Positions 1 through 13,400 of a stretch of 64,000 nt of DNA are shown piece after piece. The notes under the pieces were generated by a model, which did no database searches, had not been told where the DNA came from, and worked only from the letters and a program-made list of their open reading frames with translations. The position numbers were made by a program, and so were the translations under genes. This DNA comes from Phoronis australis (lineage: Eukaryota > Phoronida > Phoronidae). The stretch is taken from positions 435,955 through 499,954 of the forward strand of contig NMRA01000180.1 in NCBI GenBank assembly GCA_002633005.1. The letters are read 5' to 3'. Within the stretch, counting starts at the first letter, position 1. The number at the start of each line of letters is the position of its first letter.

Positions 1-323
1 AGCAAACATCTGTAAATTCAACATTGTTTCGAGCTGAGCTGCTTCTATGAGCTGCTTAATAACTTACACAGGAACTTTTTCTTCTTCTTTAGTGATAGTT
101 CCTCAAACACATCCCAGAAAAACTTGATGGTCCTGTGCAGTGGGTGATACTCGCCTTTGTATTCCGTGTTCTGAAAACAAATTGTCTCCATAAACCAGAG
201 GTCAGGATGACCTGGTCTGGGCCATGTTCTGTAACACTTGCCACTCGTGAGAAATCATGGATCATAGAAAAGACATTGCGAGTTAACGTCCGACTTTCTC
301 CTGTAAGTCACTTCAGAGTTGGC
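1..323. repeat. Duplicate of 3573-3895 before a run of N
   Basis: Matches with an offset of 3572 and very few differences, including the whole of exon 23. Ends at N 324-364. Likely a misplaced allelic contig. Confidence 0.85.
68..170 (-). CDS. HERC4: Extra copy of HERC4-like exon 23
   Basis: Part of 1-323, which repeats 3573-3895 almost exactly. It lies downstream of the terminal exon in gene order, so it cannot belong to the same transcript as placed. Most likely a misplaced allelic contig. Confidence 0.7.
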
Positions 324-364
324 NNNNNNNNNNNNNNNNNNNNNNNNNNNNNNNNNNNNNNNNN
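324..364. other. Assembly gap (N run)
   Basis: 41 undetermined bases. Single-base gaps also occur at 2757 and 11137. Confidence 1.
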
Positions 365-1273
365 TGCTCATCTCTCAAGTTAAATAATAATGTTAATACA
401 TATTATCAAAGTATCTAGAACTAAATATGAGACACTTGAGCTAAAATATTAAATTAATCTTCCAGACTACAAGGCAGTAGTCTCAGCAACTTGTAGTTTT
501 GTCTGATAAGGGAGTTGTGTGGCAAGACTGCGTGGTTTGAGAGTCGGCATAATATTTTGCAAAAGCTGGTAAATAGGGTTATGCAGACCATGGTAATGGA
601 TCCACTTTGGCACTAGACGGATCTACTTCTCACTCAGCGGATCTACTTCTCACTCAGCAGATCTACTTCTCACTCAGCAGATCTACTTCTCACTCAGCGG
701 ATCTACTTCTCACTCAGCGGATCTACTTCTCACTCAGCGGATCTACTTCTCACTCAGCGGATCGCCAACAAGAACCAATCTTCCTCCTTCACAAACTGCA
801 CACGAGTTCCCAATACCTGAACTATTTTTTTCACTAATAGAATTCTGTTCCCACTAGCTGTATTTCTTTTCACATGAATTGCAAACCTGATCTGATAAGC
901 ACACTTATTTTCTTACAAACTACACCCCTTTTAATTCAGCAACAGAAGGCATTACTTGCACATAATATGCATAATGCTTTGAACAAAGTCTACCTGTAAA
1001 CTGAAACTGGGAGCACATGCGGTTCATGACAAAATAAATGTATTCATACAAACACAATTGCAATGCACGTGAAAAGAACTAAAGCATTAGAATCTAATCA
1101 ATAAGGCATCATCACGACACATACAATGCCAAAGCTTAGCGACTGACCTGTGAATTTGTTCACCAGAGGTCACTGCAATAGGTAATACTAGACCAAAGCC
1201 CAAAACCAAACTGGTACAACTGCTCCACTGCTTTAACCAGATATCGCAATCACATTACTGACGCTAGGACATC
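365..1273. other. Downstream of HERC4 stop; 3' UTR and flank
   Basis: Holds the 20-bp minisatellite and otherwise AT-rich sequence. No minus-strand AATAAA is evident just after the stop, so the polyA site is not placed. Confidence 0.5.
621..760. repeat. 20-bp minisatellite, 7 copies
   Basis: Unit ATCTACTTCTCACTCAGCGG with CAG/CGG variants, downstream of the HERC4 stop. Open in several frames only because of the repeat. Confidence 0.95.
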
Positions 1274-1429
1274 TTAAACTAAACCAAAGCCCTGCGACTG
1301 CTCAATGGCTTTAACTAGCTTCTCTTGTAGTCTCTGTTTATTAGAGTACTTGGGTAGGTCCAACAGGTTGAAACAGGTGTGGGCCACAGGTAAGAAATCT
1401 TCTCCGCCTCCAACAGGCTGAATTATTAC
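1274..1429 (-). CDS. HERC4: HERC4-like exon 25 (terminal, catalytic cysteine, stop)
   Basis: Encodes [20 protein letters not shown], then [20 protein letters not shown] and [14 protein letters not shown] stop at 1276-1274. The cysteine at 1375-1373 is the ubiquitin thioester residue. The acceptor TTGACAG|GTAATA was chosen over a later CAG because it restores the conserved VIIQ. Only one copy is in the window. Confidence 0.9.
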   Translation of the reverse strand, partial: VIIQPVGGGEDFLPVAHTCFNLLDLPKYSNKQRLQEKLVKAIEQSQGFGLV

Positions 1430-4400
1430 CTGTCAAGTAAAACATTGGCGTGAAGAAACTAGCAACTTTAACACTATTCGATAGAGTAAAACAAAAAGAC
1501 ACCTTCGTGATTAGAATGTTCAATTATTTTACAGCAGAAGTCCTTATTGTCATACCTCATGGCTAGGATTTGACACGTGGACTGACAACTTATAATTAAC
1601 ACAAGTGACCAACAGAGTGGTGCTATACTTGGACACTCTCCTATGCTCATAAAGACATAATAATTCATTGTTTCATTCATGAGGCATTTATCACCTTTGT
1701 TACAGTGGCTGCAAGAGATTACAAGGAGATTTCTTTCTCCAGATTTATCTCTAATGATAGAAACAGTAATATGTCCTTTTACAACCACCATACCTCAGAC
1801 ATTCAACAGAATGGTCAGTAATACGTCCTTTTACAACCACCATACCTGACATTCAACAGAATGGTCAGTAATACGTCCTTTTACAACCACCATACCTCAG
1901 ACATTCAACAGAATGGTCAGTCTGTGGTAAAGCATATTACGCAACAGCTCTTCAACAACCGAGCTGCACACAATTTTTTTTCTCGGGCCATGCCGTTTTC
2001 TACCCTGACTATGTTAACCACACTTATCAAAAGCCATCTGCAAATCAAAAAAATATCTAGTTCTCTGGTAGCAGCTGAAGCAAAGTGGATTCTCTTTTTC
2101 GCACTGTTTTAACTTTTGATCAGAAGCACACGATAGAAGAGCACAAACTAACCTTAACAGCTTTCATCCCTAATATAGGGATTCTATCACTTCCCGTCAA
2201 GAAGACTGAAAATTCAAAGGAAAAGGAAAATTAATGCAATTATGTTTTGAGTGCAGAATATCACACAGCAACTGTAACACCATGAACAGCAACAATGTTC
2301 TGTCAGATTTGTCAACCAAGTAAATAACTCGTACCGTTCCCCATTTTTACAGGAATTTCTAAGAAATAAAAAAACAGAAGACAACACATCTCTTGATGAT
2401 ATGGATAAACATAGGAATTTATAGTTGTACAATATACTGATGCGTAATTTACACTGTCAAGTACGCCAGCAGAAAATGAAAAACAAGAATATTGTTGACT
2501 AAAATTATACAGTTAGACGAACTTACCTTAAGTGAAGGATGACTGTAATTTTATGTATCCCCAGAATTCCCCCAGAGTGCTAACATGAGATACGGACATG
2601 CGCAAAGCGGACCATTCTTTAAAGCTCTTCTGTAATCAAGAGAGTGCTAACAGGGTGGGATGTGGAGGGCATGTTAGCACTCTGGGGGAATTCTGGGGAT
2701 ACATAAAATTACAGTCATCCTTCACTTAAGGTAAGTTCGTCTAACTGTATAATTTTNCCACCATACCTCAGACATTCAACAGAATGGTCAGTAATACGTC
2801 CTTTTACAACCACCATACCTGACATTCAACAGAATGGTCAGTAATACGTCCTTTTACAACCACCATACCTCAGACATTCAACAGAATGGTCAGTCTGTGG
2901 TAAAGCATATTACGCAACAGCTCTTCAACAACCGAGCAGCACACAGTTTTTTTTCTCGGGCCATGCCGTTTTCTACCCTGGCTATGCTAACCACACTTAT
3001 CAAAAGCCATCTGCAAATCAAAAAAATATCTAGTTCTCTGGTAGCAGCTAAAGCAAACTGGATTCTCTTTTTCGCACTGTTTTAACTTTTGATCAGAAGC
3101 ACACGATAGAAGAGCACAAACTAACCTTAACAGCTTTCATCCCTAATATAGGGATTCTGTCACTTCCCGTCAAGAAGACTGAAAATTCAAAGGAAAAGGA
3201 AAATTAATGCAATTATGTTTTGAGTGCAGAATATCACACAGCAACTGTAGCACCATGAACAGCAACAATGTTCTGTCAGATTTGTCAACCAAGTAAATAA
3301 CTCGTACCGTTCCATATTTTTACAGGAATTTCTAAGAAATAAAAAAACAGAAGACAACACATCTCTTGATGATATGGATAAACATAGGAATTTATAGTTG
3401 TACAATATACTGATGCATAATTTACACTGTCAAGTACGCCAGCATAAAATGAAAAACAAGAATATTGTTGACTAAAATAAGCTGCGACAATAATGTTCGT
3501 GTAGACCCAAGCAACAAATGCTCACAATCAACACAAAGTGATCCTTCCATCCCAAGAACATAGATTCCATTTAGCAAACATCTGTAAATTCAACATTGTT
3601 TCGAGCTGAGCTGCTTCTATGAGCTGCTTAATAACTTACACAGGAACTTTTTCTTCTTCTTTAGTGATAGTTCCTCAAACACATCCCAGAAAAACTTGAT
3701 GGTCCTGTGCAGTGGGTGATACTCGCCTTTGTATTCCGTGTTCTGAAAACAAATTGTCTCCATAAACCAGAGGTCAGGATGACCTGGTCTGGGCCATGTT
3801 CTGTAACACTTGCCACTCGTGAGAAATCATGGATCATAGAAAAGACATTGCGAGTTAACGTCCTACTTTCTCCTGTAAGTCACTTCAGAGTTGGCCAGTT
3901 ATTTAGTCTAAACTTAGTAAGCTCACAAACTTACTTACAAAATGCTATTCCTTTGTTGACGTGATGTCACTTGATATCAAAAGAAACTAGTCATAAAGAA
4001 TGCAACTCTTGTCTTAATTACAATTTATGATTGTTTTTTTAATTTTTAGTAGCTGCTTATTGTCTATAATTCCATTAACTGTATCTTATGTTTTGTAGCT
4101 TCTTACACATAAGAAGACTACTTTAGTATGACACAGTTTAACCAGAATGTAAAACACTTTACTCTGTTTCTGTCTCAACCCATATATGGGCAAAAGGCGG
4201 AGCTCACTTACTCCCTTTAGCTCCTCCCAGTCGTAGTTCTCATTACCAACAACCATGGCTTGCAACTCCAATGGATGAAACAGTTCCTTCAAAAGATTTA
4301 ACAAAGTGTTACAAAATGTTACCATCAAAAGCAACACAAGGCAGCAAAACTGTGGATGGATAATATATTAATTACAACAAAGATGATATGTTATTTTCAT

Positions 4401-7400
4401 TTAGTGATGGATCCTTCTGAGTTGAGAAAATTTCAGTCTTTACTAAGTAAAGAAAGATTCATTGTATCTTAATTTTCAACAAGTCACTGTAAACAAACTA
4501 GGTAGACAAAAAGTTACACTAGAAAAAATTAAGGACATTTAAACGATTTCAGTAAAGCTGAGCTGTAGAATTTTACAAAGCAAAAGATACAAAAACACTA
4601 AACACTTTGCTACAAAGCCTGTCTGATCAAATAGGTCAAAGGTCACGACATACCAGCACCTTCCCACCACAGACATTGTGAAAGCCTTCATAGAATGCCA
4701 TGAACTGTCGAAGCACCGACTTGTTGAAGACAAAGTCAATGTAACTGTCAACATAGTCCTGCTTATTTGACTGATTGACAGCTATGTTGGTTCCATTGCG
4801 GATCAGTTCAATGTGTTCGATCTCTCCAAACCGCTCCCGTGTAATCTGTAACAAAGTGATGTTAACAAGACTGTATGATCGTAATCTGCAACAAAGTGAT
4901 GTTAACAAGGCTGTATGATCATAACCTGTAACAAACTGATGTTAACAAGGCTGTATGATCATAATCTGTAACAAAGTGATGTTAACAAGACTGTATGATC
5001 GTAATCTGTAACAAAGTGATGTTAACAAGGCTGTATGATCATAATCTGTAACAAAGTGATGTTAACAAGGCTGTATGATCGTGCTTCATGAAATGGAAAG
5101 CATAACCTCTTTGTATTTCTTCAGATTTCTGGTAGCTTCCATAGATGCAACAATCTTGCGAGTACAGCTAATGAGGTCATGGCGATATCTCACTATGTTT
5201 TTCGTTATCTTGCATTTTCCCAAGATTCTTGCACCTGAGGAACACAGCCCTGGTTTGCCACTTGAAGTTTTGAGTTTTGTGAATACAATATTAAATGGTT
5301 GCATTTTGCTATACTCTGCTTTAGGGCAAAGTCGTATTATTTTCACTTTAATGAAGGTTTTTTGAAAGGTAACCAGAGACATGCCATAACTGCTGAAGTC
5401 AAGTATCATTTACTTGATATCTATTCTGTTTTAGTTAAACAAGATGAGTTTGTTTGATACAAAAACGATACAGAAAAGAGTTTCACTAGTCTCGAGACCA
5501 ACTTACAATACTAAAGAACAAAAGTGTAACTATAAGTTCACCATCTATGGAAATGCATGTTCAACCCAGCGCCATCTACAGCAATGAATGTGCAAACCAG
5601 CAGAGTCAAAATAACAATGTCTCAGTCAGTTGTAAACAGCAGATTATTCATAATCAAGCCTCAATCAATACATTTCAATCACTAAAAGAGTGACACGTGT
5701 AGACAACAAGTCAACGCCATGTTTTACCTCAAAGTTCAAACAGAAGACTTCCTCCATGTCATCCTCCTCATAATCCAAGAGTTGCTGTAGACTACGGCCC
5801 AGAGATGGATCCAACTCCCTGAGGTCATCCAGTACAATAGGCCTGCATTGCAAGAATATGACAAAGACTAAAATGTAGATATCATAAGTTGAATCAGATT
5901 CTACTGGCTAGGTATTTCAGTTTAACCCTTCTATCAGAGGTGTTTTACCAAAAATAACCGCCTAACAAAATTTATGCAGAATTAAAAAATCTCTGCTGAA
6001 AACAAGTTTCTTTTGTCTTTAAATCTGACCTGGTTTTGATGACTACAAATAAAATTGCCTTCATACAGAAAAATCATCAAAAATTTGGCTAAAATACTAA
6101 TCACTTTTAAATTTATAAGGGCAGCTATGATTTGAAAAAATAATAAAAACAGAATTGCATACACAAACAAGGTGGACTACGCAAAAATAAATAAACACAG
6201 CACAATGCAATCCCTTCCTATTCACACTTTAATCACACAAAGCCTCACAGAACAAGTAGTAAACAATCCTCAAACAAAACAGTACACCTAAGTTGAAAGC
6301 TATGGCCACTGTTTCAAAAACCATAGTGCTTAAACACTTAAGCAGGGGTGCATTCTGCAGCACGTGTTTCTTGCAGCTTTGGCAAGGTCACACATTAACA
6401 AGAGAATTCAGCGATAATTATTTGGAAAGCTAACATTTTGCGAAGAACTTCACAACCTAATTAGCAAAGAGTAGCAAAATGGCCACCGCTATGTGACTGG
6501 TGGCGAGTCCAGAATGCTGACTTGAGAAAAAAATTTAGTTTCCATTCCACAAGTCAAAATTTCTTGCTGCAAATGTCCTGTGCGCCAGAATTACTCCCAA
6601 GAAACATCCTCAGAATACCTTTTATTAATGATTGTATCATCAGATTTGCTAAATGAAAAGAGTACCGCATTAGCAAATTTACCAATTAAAAAATCATCAC
6701 CATTTGATCACCACCACGCTGCGTTCGACAAAGTCAAGGTTTGTATGATTCACTCGACTGTTTTACTGAATTATAGAATATTTGAAAACCTTTAGAATGA
6801 CTAGCTAGATATTCCTTTAAAAAGACAATGACTTCGTAAAGCTATGTAGAAATCCCACTCCATATGTGAGGCTACGGTAAAATCTCGCCACTTAAAGACG
6901 CAAGATGGCGGACAAGTGAAATCCTATATTCTCATTTTTTCGATAAAAGTTATGTTTCACGAAAATAACTGCCGTGTTCAAATTCTGTACCATGGTCATC
7001 AACAAAACACTATTTTGAAAAAACTGGTCATTCACAACAATGCTAAGAGTAATTTTGATAATTATTTTGGTCCAAAATTGGCGAGATAATACCACACACA
7101 GTTTCACACCATGGTATAACACTAAGCAATGTAACAGCACCCATCAACCTAAGAACCAACCCAAATTTAGTTCTCATCAACACTCACAAGCATTGAGAAA
7201 ATCCTGAGTTAGCAACTGTATGACTTGTGTAAATTGCACATGAGCTACGAAATGCAGGTATTCTATTGTATTGTAGTCTATAATTGGTAAGTGGATGCCA
7301 CTGCCTCACCTGTTGAGCAATTTTTTATATAGAGCAGTTGGGAATGGAAGGTCAATGATTGTGTAATTGTAGATAGCCAATCCACAGAGTTTGCCAATCA

Positions 7401-10400
7401 ATGAGAACATTACACTGTCCTCGAAACACTGAAACAAAAAGGGAACAGCAGACAATTAACATCTACTCCAAAATTGCAAACTTTCACAATTTTAAGCAAG
7501 AAGACTGCGATTTCAAAAGGGATGATGACAGTCAAGTTCACTCTAATTTTTAGCACTACTTTCCATGAGGGCCCACAGCACACTACACTCCCTCTCTTTC
7601 AAGCCCTCAAGTTAAGACTGAGTACAAGAATTCATTAGACCATCGTACAATGTTCGCAGTCAGACAGTAAACACAGATTCCAACTTAGCGCTCACAAGTG
7701 AGAGTCAGCACAATTGTTTGATACTATCCTCCTCAAACCAGTGCAGCACATGGACAGGTCACTAATCTGTGCTGCCGCCTCTTGGTATGGCTGGCAGATG
7801 GGTGACCTCTCCATAACACTTATGTTTCCGTTTGACCTCGAGCGCACTGACTATTATGGTGTTCAGTCTTCAATTTTGTAGATGGAATGAAAGACACTAC
7901 GAAAAAATATTGATTACCAGAGCATTTGTTCGAGTTGGAAAGATTATTTTGAAGATTCCAAATGTTTCTAAAGGTGTCCATCCACACTTCGTTAGTACAA
8001 TACAGTAATGTAACTTGAATAGTTAAGCTAGGATTAAGTGTAATTTGAAGAAAATCTTCAGGCGTACAAGCTTGATTAGGATGTGCTGTTGTTTATACAT
8101 TACAATGTTCTCTATTCACTCATAAATTGTCTCTGTCACACAGAACTCCGTTCCTTGTGCACATGCTCCTCTGTTCACAACTATACAAAGTCACATCTGA
8201 CAAGGAGTACTTGATGGGATCAAATAAACTAACAAGTCACATCACACCGTCTACTTTGCAATCATGCAATGTACATTGTACAAATTTGTAAACAGTCATG
8301 AAAGCAGATATCATACTTTGTGTAACGACCCAACAGCCGAACATTATATGTCTACTTTTAATTCACATTCACTGCAAATTTCTACATCTCAGCGCAACTT
8401 ACCAGATCTGTAAACCAGAGAAGCCGTGACTCATCGTACGAGACAAACATGCCATATTTGGGATCTAAAATCTCCCTGATTAACAGCATGAAGAATTCCT
8501 GAAAACAGACAGTAGGAACAAGATGACACCTAGCAGCACCCACGTATCATGCTATGAGCATATTTCAATCAAGCCATGATATATTGACTGTAGGTACATC
8601 AACTCTTCTTGTGACAGCTGTGCAAGTAGCCAATGAGAACTAGTTCGCTACAGTCAGCTTAAAGGAAGCCTCCACCGCAAAAGTGCATCATCTTCATACT
8701 AACTGCATCCACTACTTAATATAATACGGTAATTTTCCACTCATTTCCCACAACAACACTTGCCGAAATTGCCAGTTTTACTTTGGTACAAACAGTGGAA
8801 ACTTTGCCAAATGTCTTATGACCAGACAAACTATTCCTAGTAATAGACAAAAATTTTATTAGTAATATTTTTGTGGAGAAATTTGACAAAATACAATTTC
8901 ACTTGTCGGCCATATTGCGTACTAAATAAAGAATTGTTGCAATAAAGCTGCTTTACCCTCCAATACAAGCCTGAACAGTAAATAATCACTGACGGGGCAA
9001 TAATCAATATAAATATTCTCCATTATAGGAGATAACTTAGGAAAATGTGATGGTCATGCTGCCATGTTCTATAGAAGACAATCGCGCGAGCGGTTTGGTC
9101 TACTGCACATCATAATTATAGGGATGACCGCTGTTAAGTACAACAAAAGTTGAATATTTTTATTTTGTTTCTAGAGTTCCATTGAAGTCATTGCTCAAAA
9201 TGGGGGATAAATGGATTTATTACATGACCCTGGCACTTATTTCTCGTATACACCTGAAAACAACAGCCTTCCTACGGATCCTCCCAAAAAGTATAATTTT
9301 TCCTTGTTGACAATTGAAAAATCTTGTATAGCACTAATTGTATCACGATGAATTGATTGGTATCGCTACAAACATCAACTTCAAGAGCAAATGAATTTGG
9401 TTCATTCAGCTGATAGGAAGGGCTAAATGAATGCAGTTGGTGGAACTAAGAATCAACAAACAATATACCAACAAGTATGACTGGAATCAAAACTTGATTT
9501 ACTAAACAACAGACAACGCTTCAAACAAAACGACTCGGGACCATCAGTATCAACACTGAACTTGCACAATTTTCGGTAACAGTCACTTACAGGGGTTCTG
9601 CACATTGAGAACCAGTTCTCTCTCTGGAATAACGAGCACCAAACTACTTCTCAAAATTTGGGAACCCTGTAAGAAACCTCGAACACGAAGCAACTAGTAG
9701 TGAGATGCTGCTGAAGACAAAAATCCTGAATGCTTTAAGCATTGAACACAAAGCAACACTAGAGGGCGTCATTTATCAATGCCGACCTTACGAACGCCAC
9801 CTTCGTCGACTGCGTCCTCACCAATGAATACTACCTGAAAGGGAAAACAACACTATGATCTCTAATTCTGTAACTGGGCATGAGTTGGACGCAAGTAGAG
9901 ACACTTTCTGATGAGTGGAGTGGGTAGGGCATTATTTCCAGCAGATTTAGAGTATTTAGGAAAGTACCGAGTAGGAGCATGCTTGAAAGCACCAGTGTAT
10001 CTCAAAAAAGCTGCATTGGCGGTGCCACAATCTAAGCCAGCAGCCACTTGAATTGAGCGTCCCGCAAAATAGATCATTGCAAAGCTAGGAAATTCAGTAA
10101 CACTGTTTCTCAGGAACAAAACCTTACCTCAGAAGAAAAATGCTAACCTGATGATTTCAACTACTACACCCTAAAAGTGCACTGTTTCGCAATAAAGTTT
10201 CAAGCGGAGGGTGTCAGAGGTCAGAAAGTGCTCTACCTGCGACCAAATCACTGCCCACACTCAGACATACCTTTTTAACACCACCTGCGTCAATGGCCTC
10301 CTCGCCAGTGAACATTACCTGAAAATATAGACAGAGCATGCAGGTCCCATCACCCGACAATAAGTAAAACTACTGCAACACGTCCCAATAACCAGCAGAC

Positions 10401-13400
10401 AAAATTTCAGGGAATTCCCTGTAGTTGGAATAACCTGTCTTGGTGTATGATTGCCTTCGGCACGTAATGTATACACCGCAGGGCCAAAGAAGCCACTCAA
10501 GCTTCTAACTAGCTTTAGTGTGGGTATAAGGGTGCTTACTGTTACTATGAATAGCACATACTAGTCACTATGAACATTCATGTAATTTTATACATCAAAC
10601 AAAATGACTGGTCAGCCAGCACAAAAACTGTCTTCAGCATTATATATCGAACTCTGCCCCTATCCCCAAATAATGAAATACAGAAAAAGTAGGTCTGAAA
10701 CATTTGCTGAAAATTTTATACTCTTAAATTGGCTTTTTGTATCAATTATTTTAAAATGCCTTTAACTACTCAGTAACTGCATACAAATTAATAACAATAA
10801 TACAGGTACTGCAACAATTTTGTCTCGACTCTTGTTATGACAAGTGGAGACTCAGCTCAGACGTTAATCGTAAAAGCAGTGCAAGTACAAAGCCTGACAA
10901 ACCAATATTCAAAAGACTCTCAGCAAAATGTCTTCTTAGTTGTCCAAGGCGGGAACACTTCCTTCCTACGATACTCAGCAATAACAAGAAAGAAAAACAC
11001 AACAGAGAAAGAAAAATACAACAGAGAAAGAAAAATACAACAGAGAAAGAAAAATACAACAGAGAAAGAAAAATACAACAGAGAAAGAAAAATACAACAG
11101 AGAAAGAAAAATACAACAGAGAAAGAAAAATACAACNAGAATTGTTGCAATAAAGCTGCTTTACCCTCCAATACAAGCCTGAACAGTAAATAATCACTGA
11201 CGGGGCAATAATCAATATAAATATTCTCCATTATAGGAGATAACTTAGGAAAATGTGATGGTCATGCTGCCATGTTCTATAGAAGACAATTGCGTGAGCG
11301 GTTTGGTCTACTGCACATCATAATTATAGGGATGACCGCTGTTAAGTACAACAAAAGTTGAATATTTTTATTTTGTTTCTAGAGTTCCATTAAAGTCATT
11401 GCTCAAAATGGGGGATAAATGGATTTATTACATGACCCCGGCACTTATTTCTCGTATACACCTGAAAACAACAGCCTTCCCACGGATCCCCCAAAAAGTA
11501 TAATTTTTCCTTGTTGACAATTGAAAAATCTTGTATAGCACTAATTGTATCGCGATGAATTGATTGGTATCGCTACAGACATCAACTTCAAGAGCAAATG
11601 AATTTGGTTCATTCAGCTGATAGGAAGGGCTAAATGAATGCAGTTTGTGGAACTAAGAATCAACAAACAATATACCAACAAGTATGACTGGAATCAAAAC
11701 TTGATCAACTAAACAGCAGACAACGCTTCAAACAAAACGACTCGGGACCATCAGTATCAACACTGAACTTGCACAGTTTTTGGTAACAGTCACTTACAGG
11801 GGTTCTGCACATTGAGAACCAGTTCTCTCTCTGGAATGACGAGCACCAAACTACTTCTCAAAATTTGGGAACCCTGTAAGGAACCTCGAACACGAAGCAA
11901 CTAGTACTGAGATGCTGCTGAAGACAAAAAATCCTGAATGCTTTAAGCATTGAACACAAAGCAACACTAGAGGGCGTCATTTATCAGTGCCGACCTTACG
12001 AACGCCACCTTCGTCGACTGCGTCCTCACCAATGAATACTACCTGAAAGGGAAAACAACACTATGATCTCTAATTCTGTAACTGGGCATGAGTTGGACGC
12101 AAGTAGAGACACTTTCTGATGAGCAGAGTGGGTAGGACATCATTTCCAGCAGATTTAGAGTATTTAGGAAAGTACCGAGTAGGAGCATGCTTGAAAGCAC
12201 CAAAGATTATAGTAAATAGTGTATCTCAAAAAAGCTGCATTGGCGGTGCCACAATCTAAGCCAGCAGCCACTTGAATTGAGGTCCCGCAAAATAGATCAT
12301 TGCAAAGCTAGGAAATTCAGTAACACTGTTTCGCAGGAACAAAACCTTACCTCAGAAGAAAATTGCTAACCTGATGATTTCAACTACTACACCCTAAAAG
12401 TGCACTGTTTCGCAATAAAGTTTCAAGCGGAGGGGGTCAGAGGTTAAAAAGTGCTCTACCTGCGACCAAATCACTGCCCACACTCAGACATACCTTTTTA
12501 ACACCACCGGCGTCAATGGCCTCCTCGCCAGCGAACATTACCTGAAAATATAGACAGAGCATGCAGGTCCCATCACCCGACAATAAGTAAAACTACTGCA
12601 ACACACCCCAATAACCAGCAGACAAAATTTCAGGGAATTCCCTGTAGTTGGAATAACCTGCCTTGGTGTATGATTGCCTTCGGCGCGTAATGTATACACC
12701 GCAGGGCCAAAGAAGCCACTCAAGCTTCTAACTAGCTTTACTGTGGGTATAAGGGTGCTTACTGTTACTATGAATAGCCCATACTAGTCACTATGAACAC
12801 TCATGTAATTTTATACATCAAACAAAAATGACTGGTCAGCCAGCACAAAAACTGTCTTCAGCATTATATATCAAACTCTGCCCCTATCCCCAAATAATGA
12901 AATACAGAAAAAGCAGGTCCGAAATATTTGCTGAAAATTTTATACTCCTAAAACGGCTTTTTGTATCAATTTTTTTTAATGCCTTTAACTACTCAGTAAC
13001 TGCATACAAATTAATAGCAATAATACAGGTACTGCAGCAATTTTGTCTCGACTCTTGTTATGACAAGTGGAGACTCAGCTCAGACGTTAATCGTAAAAGC
13101 AGTGCAAGTACAAAGCCTGACAATCCAATATTCAAAAGACCCTCAGCAAAATGTCTTCTTAGTTGTCCAAGGCGGGAACACTTCTTTCCTACAATACTCA
13201 GCAATAACAAGAAAGAAAAATACAACAGAGAAAGAAAAATACAACGGAGAAAAAAAATACAACGGAGAAAGAAAAATACAACGGAGAAAGAAAAATACAA
13301 CCGAGAAAGAAAAATACATCCGAGAAAGAAAAATACAACAGAGAAAGAAAAATACAACGGAGAAAGAAAAATACAACCGAGAAAGAAAAATACATCCGAG

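Larger units (their letters stand above)
5081..8402. other. HERC4 introns between exons 21 and 18
   Basis: Apart from exons 5728-5842 and 7310-7428, AT-rich intron with no gene-like ORF. Short open frames lack splice sites or family motifs. Confidence 0.6.
8930..11136. repeat. Left copy of a 2.2-kb duplication (right copy from 11138)
   Basis: Offset about 2208, with substitutions and small indels such as an extra 19 bp near 12200 in the right copy. The left copy ends inside a 19-bp minisatellite at the single N 11137. Carries exons 17A and 17B. Confidence 0.88.
11138..13400. repeat. Right copy of the 2.2-kb duplication
   Basis: Begins just after N 11137 with the sequence found at 8930 and runs on past the minisatellite to exon 16, so this contig is the one that continues the gene. 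Confidence 0.88.

Noticed and set aside
607-837. Plus-strand ORF with SRSTSHSADLLLTQ repeats
   Set aside because: Produced by the 20-bp minisatellite.
1474-1791. 105-codon minus-strand ORF between the last two HERC4 exons
   Set aside because: No HECT similarity; the terminal exon is at 1274-1429 and joins 2153 or 3126 directly.
3510-3575. Frame reading [12 protein letters not shown] as a HECT exon after exon 23
   Set aside because: The phase gave a stop and the real exon, [12 protein letters not shown], was found at 3126-3178.
8930-13400. True tandem duplication giving four alternative HECT exons
   Set aside because: The boundary falls exactly at a one-base N and inside a minisatellite, with allele-like differences; an unmerged haplotype is simpler, though read depth is needed.
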